From NCBI RefSeq assembly GCF_016595495.1, contig NZ_JAENIM010000046.1:62001-126000 (forward strand): a stretch of 64,000 nucleotides of DNA. The letters run 5' to 3'. Origin of the DNA: Persicirhabdus sediminis. Lineage in GTDB: Bacteria > Verrucomicrobiota > Verrucomicrobiia > Verrucomicrobiales > Akkermansiaceae. The notes under the pieces are model-generated. The model was not told the DNA's origin. It did no database searches and saw nothing but the letters and a program-made list of their open reading frames with translations. Position numbers and translations under genes: made by a program. This document shows positions 26,151-35,062 of this stretch, piece after piece (position 1 is the first letter of the stretch; each line of letters begins with the position of its first letter).

Positions 26151-27524
26151 ATGACTGAAAGCAAGCAATCCGCCGGCTCATTTGACGAGCTCGGCCTCCT
26201 CCCTTCCCTACTCACTACTGTAAAAAAACAAGGTTACACAACACCTTCCCCCATCCAGGCTCAGGCGATCCCGCCCGTGCTTGCCCGCAAAGACGTAATG
26301 GCTGCCGCGCAAACCGGCACAGGTAAAACTGCTGGTTTCGCCCTGCCAATTCTCGACATTCTCAGCCAAGGCCCTCCAGCCCGTGCAAGACAAGTTCGCG
26401 CATTGATCCTCACACCTACTCGTGAGCTCGCAGCTCAGGTAGCTGAAAGTGTGCGCACCTACGGTGAAAGCCTGCAGCTACGCAGCGCCGTGGTATTTGG
26501 TGGCGTCAGCATCAACCCACAAATCCGCAAACTCAAAGGCGGCGTGGACATCCTCGTGGCTACCCCTGGACGACTGCTCGACCTACAAAACCAACGCGCC
26601 GTGCAGCTCAACGAGCTGGAAATTTTTGTCCTCGATGAAGCCGACCGCATGCTCGACATGGGGTTCATTCACGACATCAGAAAGATCATCAAAATCCTGC
26701 CAAAGCGACGTCAAAACTTGTTCTTTTCCGCGACCTTTTCCGACGATATCCGCCGCCTAGCGCGCACCATCGTCAACGATCCGGTGGAAATTTCCGTCAG
26801 CCCAAAAAACCAAACCGCCAGAACCGTCACCCATAGTTTGTATGAAGTCGACAAAAACGACAAATCCAAGCTGCTCACTGAGCTAGTGCACGAAAACAAC
26901 TGGAAGCAGGTTTTGGTATTTGTGCGCACCAAACATGGCGCCAACCGACTCAGCAAATACCTCGTTGGTAAAAAAATCAGCTCAGCGGCAATTCACGGCA
27001 ACAAAAGCCAAGGAGCGAGAACTCGCGCGCTAGACGAGTTCAAGTCCGGCCACGTTCGTGTGCTAGTGGCCACGGATATCGCCGCGCGCGGTATCGACAT
27101 CAGCCAGCTGCCTCACGTGATCAATTTCGACCTGCCAAATGTGCCGGAAGATTATGTCCACCGCATCGGCCGCACAGGCCGCGCAGGCACCAAAGGTGAA
27201 GCGATTTCATTGGTCTGTGCCGATGAATTTGAGCACCTCGTTAGCATCCAGAACCTCATCAAAGAAATCATCCCGCGTCACCAGCTGGATGGATTCTCAC
27301 CTAGCCATAAAGTGCCTGAAGCCAAGATCGGCCAACGGGTACCAAAAGCGAAAAAGAAAGCCAAATCTGGCGGAGGCGGACAAAAACGCCGCATCAAACC
27401 AGAACACCGCGATGGTCAGAAATCCGGTGAAATGGCCAGAGGTAACAAACCGCGCGCCAGCAGCAAACGCCGCACCGGCGCCCGCAAAAACGCTAGCCGA
27501 CGCCAGTCACGCGAGCATAGCTAA
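26151..27524 (+). CDS. rhlE: DEAD-box RNA helicase, RhlE type
   Basis: This ATP-dependent RNA helicase probably remodels ribosomal or messenger RNA. The 457-residue protein has all the core motifs: Q motif ([11 protein letters not shown]), Walker A (AQTGTGKT), PTRELA, GG and TPGR, the DEAD box ([13 protein letters not shown]), SAT (FFSATF), and the second RecA domain with [10 protein letters not shown] and [10 protein letters not shown]. The last 80 residues are strongly basic ([18 protein letters not shown] and an [13 protein letters not shown] stretch), a typical RNA-binding tail of RhlE-type proteins. A terminator follows nine bases after the stop. Confidence 0.92.
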   Translation: MTESKQSAGSFDELGLLPSLLTTVKKQGYTTPSPIQAQAIPPVLARKDVMAAAQTGTGKTAGFALPILDILSQGPPARARQVRALILTPTRELAAQVAESVRTYGESLQLRSAVVFGGVSINPQIRKLKGGVDILVATPGRLLDLQNQRAVQLNELEIFVLDEADRMLDMGFIHDIRKIIKILPKRRQNLFFSATFSDDIRRLARTIVNDPVEISVSPKNQTARTVTHSLYEVDKNDKSKLLTELVHENNWKQVLVFVRTKHGANRLSKYLVGKKISSAAIHGNKSQGARTRALDEFKSGHVRVLVATDIAARGIDISQLPHVINFDLPNVPEDYVHRIGRTGRAGTKGEAISLVCADEFEHLVSIQNLIKEIIPRHQLDGFSPSHKVPEAKIGQRVPKAKKKAKSGGGGQKRRIKPEHRDGQKSGEMARGNKPRASSKRRTGARKNASRRQSREHS

Positions 27525-27532
27525 GATTTTCC

Positions 27533-27567
27533 AACCAGCTGGCAACACTCGCCAGCTGGTTTTTTAT
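27533..27567 (+). terminator. Rho-independent terminator after the helicase
   Basis: The perfect stem ACCAGCTGGC/GCCAGCTGGT is followed by six T. The stem itself uses the CCAGCTGG word that is common across the window. Confidence 0.9.
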
Positions 27568-27576
27568 TCTCTAAAC

Positions 27577-28395
27577 GCATCTAGAGTGCGCGTGCTTTAG
27601 CACCGCTCTTAGCTTTAACCAGCTCCCGCGTCCGCTAGAACCCAACACTTAACCTAAGTACAAGGGGCTAGCTGATTAAATAAAGCTAATCATCATCACA
27701 AACTAGATTGCATGCCCGTCATTTCTAGCCAGCTGGACATGAATTCCAGCTGGCCAATCCCCCATACACCTGCATCTAGAGTGCGCGTGCTTTAGCACCG
27801 CTCTTAGCTTTAACTAGCTCCCGCGTCTGCTAGAACCCAACACTTAACCTAAGCACAAGGGGCTAGCTGATTAGATAAAGCTAATCATCATCACAAGCTA
27901 GATTGCATGCCCGTCATTTCTAGCCAGCTGGACATGAATTCCCGCTGGCCAATCCCCCATACACCTGCATCTAGAGTGCGCGTGCTTTAGCACCGCTCTT
28001 AGCTTTAACTAGCTCCCGCGTCCGCTAGAACCCAACACTTAACCTAAGTACAAGGGGCTAGCTGATTAAATAAAGCTAATCATCACAAGCTAGATTGCAT
28101 GCCCGTCATTTCTAGCCAGCTGGACATGAATTCCAGCTGGCCAATCCCCCCATACACCTGCATCTAGAGTGCGCGTGCTTTAGCACCGCTCTTAGCTTTA
28201 ACTAGCTCCCGCGTCTGCTAGAACCCAACACTTAACCTAAGCACAAGGGGCTAGCTGATTAGATAAAACTAATCATCATCACAAGCTAGATTGCATGCCC
28301 GTCATTTCTAGCCAGCTGGACATGAATTCCAGCTGGCCAAGCCCCCATACACCGCATCTAGAGTGCGCGAGCTTTAGCACCGCTCTTAGCTTTAC
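27577..28395. repeat. Tandem array of 193-195 bp hairpin repeats (array 2)
   Basis: Four full units begin at 27577, 27772, 27967 and 28160 with GCATCTAGAGTGCGC, and a fifth truncated unit starts at 28354. Units are about 97% alike. Each contains the hairpin GTGC-TTTA-GCAC inside a longer imperfect stem (CTAGAGTGCG...CGCTCTTAG). A second stem is GATTAG-ATAAAG-CTAATC, and two CCAGCTGG words flank ACATGAATT. No coding frame spans it. It lies on the left side of the RAYT gene, and the array on the right side has the hairpin in opposite orientation. Confidence 0.9.
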
Positions 28396-28587
28396 GCAGG
28401 TTTTGCATCAGCCAGAAACTAACACTTCACCAAATCACCTAACTATAGCCGCTAGTTGATTAGATCAAATGAATCACCACCAGGTAGATGACATTGGCTC
28501 AAGAGGAATGCATGACATCTCCTGACAAAAAGCTCCAATCTACCGAACACAGCGCCGCCCCCTGAAAGTGAGATAACACGTTGGAGG

Positions 28588-29136
28588 CTAATAGGGATCA
28601 ATAACCCTTACCAGATCAGTATTAAAGTTAGAGACAAACTTATACTGGGCTCGCGTAGAATTTCGCATGAACCAAGCCATCGAGCACCAATCGTAGTCTT
28701 CAGATACGCGTACTAAGCCGTGCTTAACAGGGTTTTGGTTAATGTAGGCCAAACGAGCCAAATACGAGCTATGATGCGTTATTTCTGTATCCCAATAGTT
28801 ATGCCAAACCTTGCGCCCAACAACATTATCTAGCTCATTAACATAGCGAGCGCTGCGTCCATGTAGGATTCTCATGAACTGCCCTAAGTGCTTATTTCCA
28901 TCTTTAGGTGAGCTCGCTAGTATGTGATAATGGTTGGAGAAAACCGCCCACGCTTGAGGTCGCCAACCAAATTCTTCTGCCAATTCCAGAAGTTGGTTGC
29001 TCAGAAACTTTAGGCGCTTTCTTGAACCAAAATAATGAGCTTTAAGATATGTGCCGGCAGTAATCATATAGGCTCCTCTATCACCTTTGAGATGAGGTGG
29101 AGCATGAGGCCATTTAATGGTTGGGTTCTTCTCCAT
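28588..29136 (-). CDS. REP-associated tyrosine transposase (RAYT, Y1 family)
   Basis: The 182-residue protein is a single-domain Y1 (HUH) nuclease related to IS200/IS605 transposases. The HUH motif is HYH at residues 69-71 in AVFSNHYHILASSP. The presumed catalytic Tyr is residue 131 in YLARLAYINQNPVKHGLV, a layout diagnostic of RAYTs. WHNYWDTEI and CSMAWF motifs are also conserved in this family. RAYTs cut and join single-stranded REP hairpins, and they are usually single-copy and without terminal repeats of their own. Here the gene is intact and sits between arrays 2 and 3, whose hairpins point in opposite directions. That makes these repeats its likely substrate. Confidence 0.92.
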   Translation of the reverse strand: MEKNPTIKWPHAPPHLKGDRGAYMITAGTYLKAHYFGSRKRLKFLSNQLLELAEEFGWRPQAWAVFSNHYHILASSPKDGNKHLGQFMRILHGRSARYVNELDNVVGRKVWHNYWDTEITHHSSYLARLAYINQNPVKHGLVRVSEDYDWCSMAWFMRNSTRAQYKFVSNFNTDLVRVIDPY

Positions 29137-29375
29137 TTACTAATTTTACCATACAATAGCTAATCTGCTAGCGACAGGCTACTGACAAAGCCCACGCTAC
29201 ACTATTTTTAACATCGCGCTCATTTAGAGTTCGGATTTTGCAACACTTAACCTAGCAATACATATGCTATCCTTAAGATCATTTTCTATCGAATCGTTAG
29301 AATGGCGACCTGGATATTCATCTAGCCCAATGCGAGATCAGTCGTGACTTGTACTACTCGATAAACACTACCTTG
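29137..29375. other. Non-coding DNA between the RAYT gene and array 3
   Basis: No gene is seen. A fragment near 29249 (GCAACACTTAACCTAG) matches part of the array 2 unit (CAACACTTAACCTAAG), so degraded repeat material extends to this side. The RAYT promoter should lie in the first 100 bases. Confidence 0.5.
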
Positions 29376-30056
29376 CTGAAATAGTCTTGTTGTTTGCATA
29401 ACATCAAAACTATGCCGCCTATTTGGCTAAGAGAATGACATTAGCTTTTGTAATGGGCACTAAAGTGCCTAACTAGCCGAAGCGGTATGAAGCTAGAACT
29501 AATGAAAGCGGTGCTAAAGCACGCGCACTCTAGAAAGAAGCACAGCTTGGTGAGTTAGTCATGTTGCTAGCTTAACATCAGACCTATTCCGACTAGTTGG
29601 CTAAGAGAATGACATTAGCTTTTGTAATGGGCACTAAAGTGCCTAGCTAGCCGAAGAAGCATTAAGCTAGAACTAATGAAAGCGGTGCTAAAGCACTCGC
29701 ACTCTAGAAAGAAGCACAGCTTGGTGAGTTAGTCATGTTGCCAGCTTAACATCAGACCTATTCCGACTAGTTGGCTAAGAGAATGACATTAGCTTTTGTA
29801 ATGGGCACTAAAGTGCCTAGCTAGCCGAAGAAGCAATAAGCTAGAACTAATGAAAGCGGTGCTAAAGCACGCGCACTCTAGAAAGAAGTACAGCTTGGTG
29901 AGTTAGTCATGTTGCTAGCTTAACATCAGACCTATTCCGACTAGTTGGCTAAGAGAATGACATTAGCTTTTGTAATGGGCACTAAAGTGCCTAGCTAGCC
30001 GAAGAAGCATTAAGCTAGAACTAATGAAAGCGGTGCTAAAGCACGCGCACTCTAGA
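29376..30056. repeat. Tandem array of 174 bp hairpin repeats (array 3)
   Basis: The marker GAAAGCGGTGCTAAAGCAC occurs at 29504, 29678, 29852 and 30026, exactly 174 bases apart. The first unit is more diverged. Each unit has two hairpins: GGCAC-TAAA-GTGCC, then GTGC-TAAA-GCAC, which is the reverse complement of the array 2 hairpin including its CTAGAGTGCGC flank. The array ends at a TCTAGA, 11 bases before a terminator. It is the right-hand partner of array 2 around the RAYT gene. Confidence 0.9.
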
Positions 30057-30066
30057 TCTCTTTAAA

Positions 30067-30105
30067 CAAAAATGCCGAACCAGTGAACTGGTTCGGCATT
30101 TTTTA
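30067..30105 (-). terminator. Bidirectional terminator after gspD
   Basis: The perfect stem AATGCCGAACCAG/CTGGTTCGGCATT has a four-base loop, A-rich and T-rich on both sides, so it can act in either direction. It ends the leftward secretion operon and also insulates it from the repeat array. Confidence 0.9.
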
Positions 30106-30122
30106 TGATGATGATCTTGAGG

Positions 30123-32579
30123 CTAGCGGCGGCGCATATTGCGGTTCCACAATGACTCAGAATTCTTTTTCGCCTCCTGAGGTTCAGCTGGGTTGTAATT
30201 ATCCAGCGCCTTAGCTGGCAACACACCAGCAGCTTCGTGGCTCTTAGCTTTATCGTCGATCACATAGCGTTGCGCAATGTCATCTTGCACGGCCTGTTCG
30301 TCAGATTTGTTAGCAACGATTTGCGGCTGAATAAAGATCAGCAGCTCACGGCGTTTGGTTTCAATTTTTGTGCTCTTAAACAGATTACCAATGCCTGGAA
30401 TGTGGCTGATAATTGGAATGCCAGTCACATTGTCTTCGTGTGTTTCGGTGACCAAACCACCGAGTACCACGGTATCATTATTGCGAACTGTTACCGTCGT
30501 AGTGATTTCCTCAGTACCGATGATAGGCACTTCGTTAGTATCCACAGTTTGTGATCCAACAATTTGATCATTGAGCAAAGCAATTTCCATGGTCACCTCA
30601 TTTTTGGAGTTGATCAATGGAACCACTTCCAGCTTGAGCACCACATCGCGGTACTCGATGTTAGTACTTTGCGTAGCATTAGATCCACCACCACTGGTGA
30701 AACTATTGGTAGGCACAGCGACTCGCTGACCGGATGAAATCACAGCCATGCGGTTGTTGGCGGTATAGACAGTTGGGCGTGAGATCACCTCAAAGTCGTT
30801 GTTACTTTCCATCGCCTTGATGTAAACATTGAGGTCGCCAGTCGTCCCGTAGAGGTTCAGGCCTGATGAGGTTGGGAAAGCACTTGCTGTCACTAGATCC
30901 TTAATATCAACACCCGAATTTGTCACGCCGTTGGTATTGCCACCAGCCCAGCCGTCGCCACCATTGCCACCGTAGGTTTGTAACCAATCAACACCGTATT
31001 GTAGATTATCAGTCAGGTTGAGCTGACCAAACACGGTGGAAATCATCACCTGCAGCGGCTGAGTATCCATTTCATCTAATAGACCTGAAATCACACGCAG
31101 ACTTTCAGGCGGCCCTTGCACGATGATGCTATTTGTCAGGTTATCTGCTACTAACAATGTCTTACCAATCAACATGGACTCAGGGGCATCGCTAACCGTT
31201 GGGCTAGAAAGCGAATTGCCTCGCGAAGTGCCACTGCCTGAGCTGTTGTTATTTGAGGTATTGTTACGGGTATTATTGGTAGAGTTATTTGAGCGGTTAT
31301 TATTTCCTCTCGAGCTACCACTGCTGTTAGCGTTTGTCCCTTGTAATGATTCCAATGCCGTTGCTGCCACATCCATGAAGTCAGCTGCACGCATGAAACG
31401 CAATTTACGTTTGAGGAAATTGCTGCGTTCTTGAGCTGAGTCAAACTCGTGAATCAGACGCTCAACAAACATAATGTCGATAGGACGACCCATCACCAGA
31501 ATGCGGTTAGTACGCATATCTGGAATGATCTGCACAGGAATGTCTTCACCCGCTGAGCTACCGTCACCGCCAGCTGCTGCGCCACCAGATTGTACACCAG
31601 GAGGGCGCGCCGCATTGTTATTGCTGCTCACTTTTTTCACGCCAGCAGATGTCTTTGCTTGCTGCTGCGAGTTCATGATTTCGTTGAGTGTAGCTGCTAA
31701 CTCCTCAGCATCTGCGTAGATGAGAGAAATAAATCGCTGTCCAACAGACTGCGATGGCACGTCGATGCTTTCGCGCACTTCTTCAAGAAAGCGAATCAGC
31801 GGAGTTTTCTCAGTGATGATCACCGCAGCGGCGTTAGGCACTGGCGTGATTTTCCCACCTTCACTGAAACTTCCCACCATCTGAGTGAAATTGCGCACCG
31901 CCTCTTCGGGTTTGATGTACTGCAAATTCATCTTGTAGGTGACAAAAACGTCGCCCTCTGGCAGGTCCTCGTAGTCAGTGATATAGAGTGTACCCTCTTG
32001 TGAGGCTGTTGTTGTTCCCGCTCCTTTTGGTACTAACTTTACTTCATTCTCACCACTTGGCACAAAAGCGTAGTTCTCCATATTCAGAAGCTTCTCTAGC
32101 AAAATTGCACCCTGTCGGTTAGTCAGCGGTCCACGTTGGTGGAAGCGAAACTCCATGCCCTGAGTAGACGAGCTCAGCAATACGCGTTTGCCAGTCAGCT
32201 GGTAATAAAGATCTGCCACCTCGATGTCATCCATGTTCATGCGCTCTTCCACTTTGCCTTTGGCAATGTAGATGCCGTTAGGATCAACGCTGTCATCTAG
32301 CTGGATGCCGCCATTCATGCGGTTAGCTCCAGGAAGTGGTGGCTGAGCTTGCTCGTTATTGACTTCTCTTGGTTCTGCTGGCCTTTCTACTGGCCTTTCT
32401 ACTGGCTGAGCAGGTCTAACCACTGGGCGAGCTGGACGTATCACTGGACGCTTTGGCACTGCATGTTCCTGCTCGACTGGCTCAACGCCCGGCGGTGCTT
32501 CAGCGGGCTCGTTTTCCTGCGCTACCAGCAGTTGGCTGGCGCTCAGGGCTGATAAGAAAATCAGTAATGGTTTTTTCAT
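30123..32579 (-). CDS. gspD: Type II secretion secretin
   Basis: This is the outer-membrane channel of the type II secretion system. The 818-residue protein has a signal peptide (1-20) and a Pro/Arg-rich linker with repeated RPARPVVRPAQPVERP-like text (about 40-75). An N0-like domain and three N-type ring domains follow (about 110-425, including VPNAAAVIITEKTPLIRFLEEV and RTNRILVMGRPIDI). The C-terminal secretin domain (about 490-760) has the hallmark VPIIGTEEITTTVTVRNNDT and VVLGGLVTE. An Asn/Ser/Thr-rich insert of about 45 residues (about 425-470) interrupts the N3-type region. A short charged tail follows the channel. It is the last gene of the gspG-D operon. Confidence 0.95.
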   Translation of the reverse strand: MKKPLLIFLSALSASQLLVAQENEPAEAPPGVEPVEQEHAVPKRPVIRPARPVVRPAQPVERPVERPAEPREVNNEQAQPPLPGANRMNGGIQLDDSVDPNGIYIAKGKVEERMNMDDIEVADLYYQLTGKRVLLSSSTQGMEFRFHQRGPLTNRQGAILLEKLLNMENYAFVPSGENEVKLVPKGAGTTTASQEGTLYITDYEDLPEGDVFVTYKMNLQYIKPEEAVRNFTQMVGSFSEGGKITPVPNAAAVIITEKTPLIRFLEEVRESIDVPSQSVGQRFISLIYADAEELAATLNEIMNSQQQAKTSAGVKKVSSNNNAARPPGVQSGGAAAGGDGSSAGEDIPVQIIPDMRTNRILVMGRPIDIMFVERLIHEFDSAQERSNFLKRKLRFMRAADFMDVAATALESLQGTNANSSGSSRGNNNRSNNSTNNTRNNTSNNNSSGSGTSRGNSLSSPTVSDAPESMLIGKTLLVADNLTNSIIVQGPPESLRVISGLLDEMDTQPLQVMISTVFGQLNLTDNLQYGVDWLQTYGGNGGDGWAGGNTNGVTNSGVDIKDLVTASAFPTSSGLNLYGTTGDLNVYIKAMESNNDFEVISRPTVYTANNRMAVISSGQRVAVPTNSFTSGGGSNATQSTNIEYRDVVLKLEVVPLINSKNEVTMEIALLNDQIVGSQTVDTNEVPIIGTEEITTTVTVRNNDTVVLGGLVTETHEDNVTGIPIISHIPGIGNLFKSTKIETKRRELLIFIQPQIVANKSDEQAVQDDIAQRYVIDDKAKSHEAAGVLPAKALDNYNPAEPQEAKKNSESLWNRNMRRR

Positions 32580-32625
32580 ACTATATGGGTGAGAAATTCG
32601 TGTTGTGTATCTTTTTTAAATTCTG

Positions 32626-33207
32626 CTATTTCTTAGGAGTCGGTCTAACGACACGTCTACGCACCTGCGTGGTTGGCTTTTTATCTGAGCTATTCTCGGC
32701 TCCTGGTGGTGTTGGCGGCCTAGCGACCACTGGTTTCTTTCCTTTTGCGGCACTACTTGGGGCCGAGCGCGGAGCCGCTCCAGCTGGCTGGATGAGCTTG
32801 TCATCATAGCCGAGCCACGCTTCTTGCCCTTGCAGGCTGACGCGTACTTTTGAGTTTTTATATGACTTCGGGTCTTGCTTAACATCTAGCAGCTTGAAGC
32901 CATCTGTATCGTAACCTTCAACAAAGCGAATGCGTTTTTTGCGGTCTTTTTTGTTAATCAATAAGACCTGATGACCTCCATCAGCTGCGGGTGAAATGCC
33001 GCCAAGCATCCATTCTTTATCGATGTTGTTAGCGGCCTGCACTGGCGCAGCAGCAGCCTGCTTGATGGTAAATGGTGAGTTATTTACCAAACTGGTAAAC
33101 TGACCAATGGTAGGTTTACGAGGCGGTAGTGCCTGCGCCAAGGCCACAGACAAGCTGGTGACCAGAAGGCTGACTAACACGGGTGATTTGACTATAAGTC
33201 GCGACAT
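32626..33207 (-). CDS. Small exported protein of the secretion operon, possible GspC-like role
   Basis: The 193-residue protein has a signal peptide (1-25, ending ALAQA) and a compact central domain (about 35-135) with SLVNNSPFTIKQ, EWMLGGISPAADGGHQVLLINKK and VRVSLQGQEAWLGYDD. The tail is long, low-complexity and Pro/Ala/Lys-rich. It sits between the gspM-like gene and gspD. In other type II systems the inner-membrane clamp GspC, which contacts the secretin, is encoded next to gspD. Here the central domain has the size and strand pattern of a GspC homology region, but no PDZ domain is visible. The role is inferred mainly from position. Confidence 0.6.
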   Translation of the reverse strand: MSRLIVKSPVLVSLLVTSLSVALAQALPPRKPTIGQFTSLVNNSPFTIKQAAAAPVQAANNIDKEWMLGGISPAADGGHQVLLINKKDRKKRIRFVEGYDTDGFKLLDVKQDPKSYKNSKVRVSLQGQEAWLGYDDKLIQPAGAAPRSAPSSAAKGKKPVVARPPTPPGAENSSDKKPTTQVRRRVVRPTPKK

Positions 33208-33263
33208 AAAAAAATAGAAGCTAATCTTAGATTACGTAGATACAGGTTGAAGCATTACACATT

Positions 33264-33812
33264 TTATTCAATATCAAAGGATTCCGCACCAGCAGGTTTA
33301 AACCACTGTGTAATGACAGCGCGGCAATCCATTCTCGTATCATCACTTTTTGCTGGGGTGATAGTAATGCTAGAAACCGTGCGTGCTAGCGTTGGCTCAT
33401 GCATTTCTAATAACCATCGATAGATTTCCATATCGCGTCCGTTGACGATTACCTCACAGCTGGCCGAGCGATAGTTGCCCACTTCATTTAGATTCTGTTG
33501 CAGTGGCTGCGGCTGTTTGGTCATTTGCACACCTTTAGCGGCCGCGCGTTTGATCACCTCTACCAGCTCACCACCAACTTTACCAAAAGTGCTCACCATT
33601 GGAGGATTGTTATTGAGCCACTCACGCTCAGACTCGGCTTCTACCATTCCCTGGATCATCGAATCAAAGGTGCTCACTTCCTCGAGCATCTGCTCGGTCT
33701 GCCTTTCCTTGGCCTCCATCTTCGCGTGTAACAATCTGAATCCAAAGAGGTTCAGCATTACAAAGGTGATCACCACCATCAGGCCCAACAATTTCTTTTC
33801 ACGTTCACTCAT
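33264..33812 (-). CDS. GspM/PilO-like type II secretion protein
   Basis: The 182-residue protein has an N-terminal membrane helix (about 8-27: LGLMVVITFVMLNLFGFRLL) and a coiled coil (about 30-65). A ferredoxin-like alpha/beta periplasmic domain of the GspM/PilO kind follows (VEVIKRAAAKGVQM, YRSASCEVIVNGRDMEIYRWLLEMHE, RTVSSITITPAK). The start codon overlaps the stop of the GspL-like gene by four bases, so the two are translationally coupled, as expected for partners in the inner-membrane platform. Sequence identity to characterised GspM is likely to be low, and the call rests on fold features and operon order. Confidence 0.75.
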   Translation of the reverse strand: MSEREKKLLGLMVVITFVMLNLFGFRLLHAKMEAKERQTEQMLEEVSTFDSMIQGMVEAESEREWLNNNPPMVSTFGKVGGELVEVIKRAAAKGVQMTKQPQPLQQNLNEVGNYRSASCEVIVNGRDMEIYRWLLEMHEPTLARTVSSITITPAKSDDTRMDCRAVITQWFKPAGAESFDIE

Positions 33813-35062
33813 GGCTGGCTTATAAAGGTTGTATTTTCTCCAGCTGAAGTAAATTTCCAGCGACCATTTTTATCGGCACTCGGCGTTGCCCCTACCCAAT
33901 CGTAATCACGCAGGCTTCTTTTCAACTGGCTGCGGTATTGATCAACCTGCAGCGCTGACTCAGCTTCCCCTTGGATCGTAACGGTTCCACTATTTACATC
34001 AAACTTCGTAAAACGAACTTTGCCTGCTAGAGAGCCTTTTGGCGCCGCTTCCTTGAGCAAATTCATTGGCCATAAATCAGTGCGTACCACCAACGCGAGT
34101 TCGTCCCACTGCGCATTATGCTCCATCAAAGCGGTATGGATTGGCGCAATCTCCTCGTGCGCAATAGAAGCTTTTTCAAACTCCGTATTGATCTGCCAAT
34201 AGTTAAATAACAGGTAGCCGATCGCCATCAAATAGACCAAGGCAAAGGCAGCAATGAAGATCTTGCGCTTCTTCGCTTCGGCCTGAGCCAATTGCTCAGC
34301 ACGAGCATTCTCTGGTAGCAGCTCACTTAATACACGCGGCAATTGCGGGTCAGGTTTGCTATCTATCTGCAATGGCAGACGCAGCGCTGACTCCAGCGCA
34401 TTGGCGACATCAACATCAATCTCACCATCTTGCTCAGATGCCCAAATAACTAATTGTTTGGCGTCTAGCTGGAGACCTTGAAGTTGCAACTGCATCACCG
34501 CCAGACTCACCTCACGTGAGGTATCTGGACCAAGATCTCGAAATGGTAAACTCTGGAAGTAGGCTAACTTATTACCTACAGAACAGGCAAAAACCCAACG
34601 GCCTAACTCACGCCATAAAACCACCGCATCATCGGGCAGCTGGAAAAATCTAGCGGATAGATCGTAGGCTTTGGCTGACTGTAATGGCATTTCATCATCT
34701 TCCGGTGGACTGAGAACCACTGGCAGCAATGCCGCGCTGTCGTCGTCTTTGCGCACCTCAAAAAGATCGCTCAGCTGGCCAGCTCCGTCAGCCACCCTAA
34801 CACCAGCAGTTTCTAAATGCATACTAGCTAGATCGGCAAATAAATCAGAGTCGTTAGTCTGAGTGGTAAATGGCACCGCCAAAGCACTTTTCAGAGGGAA
34901 TCCCATGACCATCTCCCCCTTGATAAACTCGTTAAATTCAGCGGCCTTGAGTGGCCCTTGCTCGACAGCCAAGGAATAACCGTCATCACGGTTTCCTTGC
35001 CATAATTGCCACCCTTCTGCCCCCGGCAGAAAGATTGTATTGTCCCCCTTCTTCTTACTCAT
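33809..35062 (-). CDS. GspL-like type II secretion protein
   Basis: The 417-residue protein has a cytosolic actin-like N-terminal region (about 1-260; FLPGAEGWQLWQGNRDDGYSL start, many short beta strands). A single membrane helix lies at about 272-292 (IFIAAFALVYLMAIGYLLF), followed by a periplasmic ferredoxin-like domain (about 340-410: GSLAGKVRFTKFDVNSGT, SALQVDQYRSQLKR). This matches GspL or a PilM-PilN fusion layout. GspL recruits the ATPase GspE to the membrane. GspE is not encoded here and must lie elsewhere. Four-base overlaps with both gspK and the gspM-like gene indicate tight coupling. Confidence 0.78.
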   Translation of the reverse strand: MSKKKGDNTIFLPGAEGWQLWQGNRDDGYSLAVEQGPLKAAEFNEFIKGEMVMGFPLKSALAVPFTTQTNDSDLFADLASMHLETAGVRVADGAGQLSDLFEVRKDDDSAALLPVVLSPPEDDEMPLQSAKAYDLSARFFQLPDDAVVLWRELGRWVFACSVGNKLAYFQSLPFRDLGPDTSREVSLAVMQLQLQGLQLDAKQLVIWASEQDGEIDVDVANALESALRLPLQIDSKPDPQLPRVLSELLPENARAEQLAQAEAKKRKIFIAAFALVYLMAIGYLLFNYWQINTEFEKASIAHEEIAPIHTALMEHNAQWDELALVVRTDLWPMNLLKEAAPKGSLAGKVRFTKFDVNSGTVTIQGEAESALQVDQYRSQLKRSLRDYDWVGATPSADKNGRWKFTSAGENTTFISQP

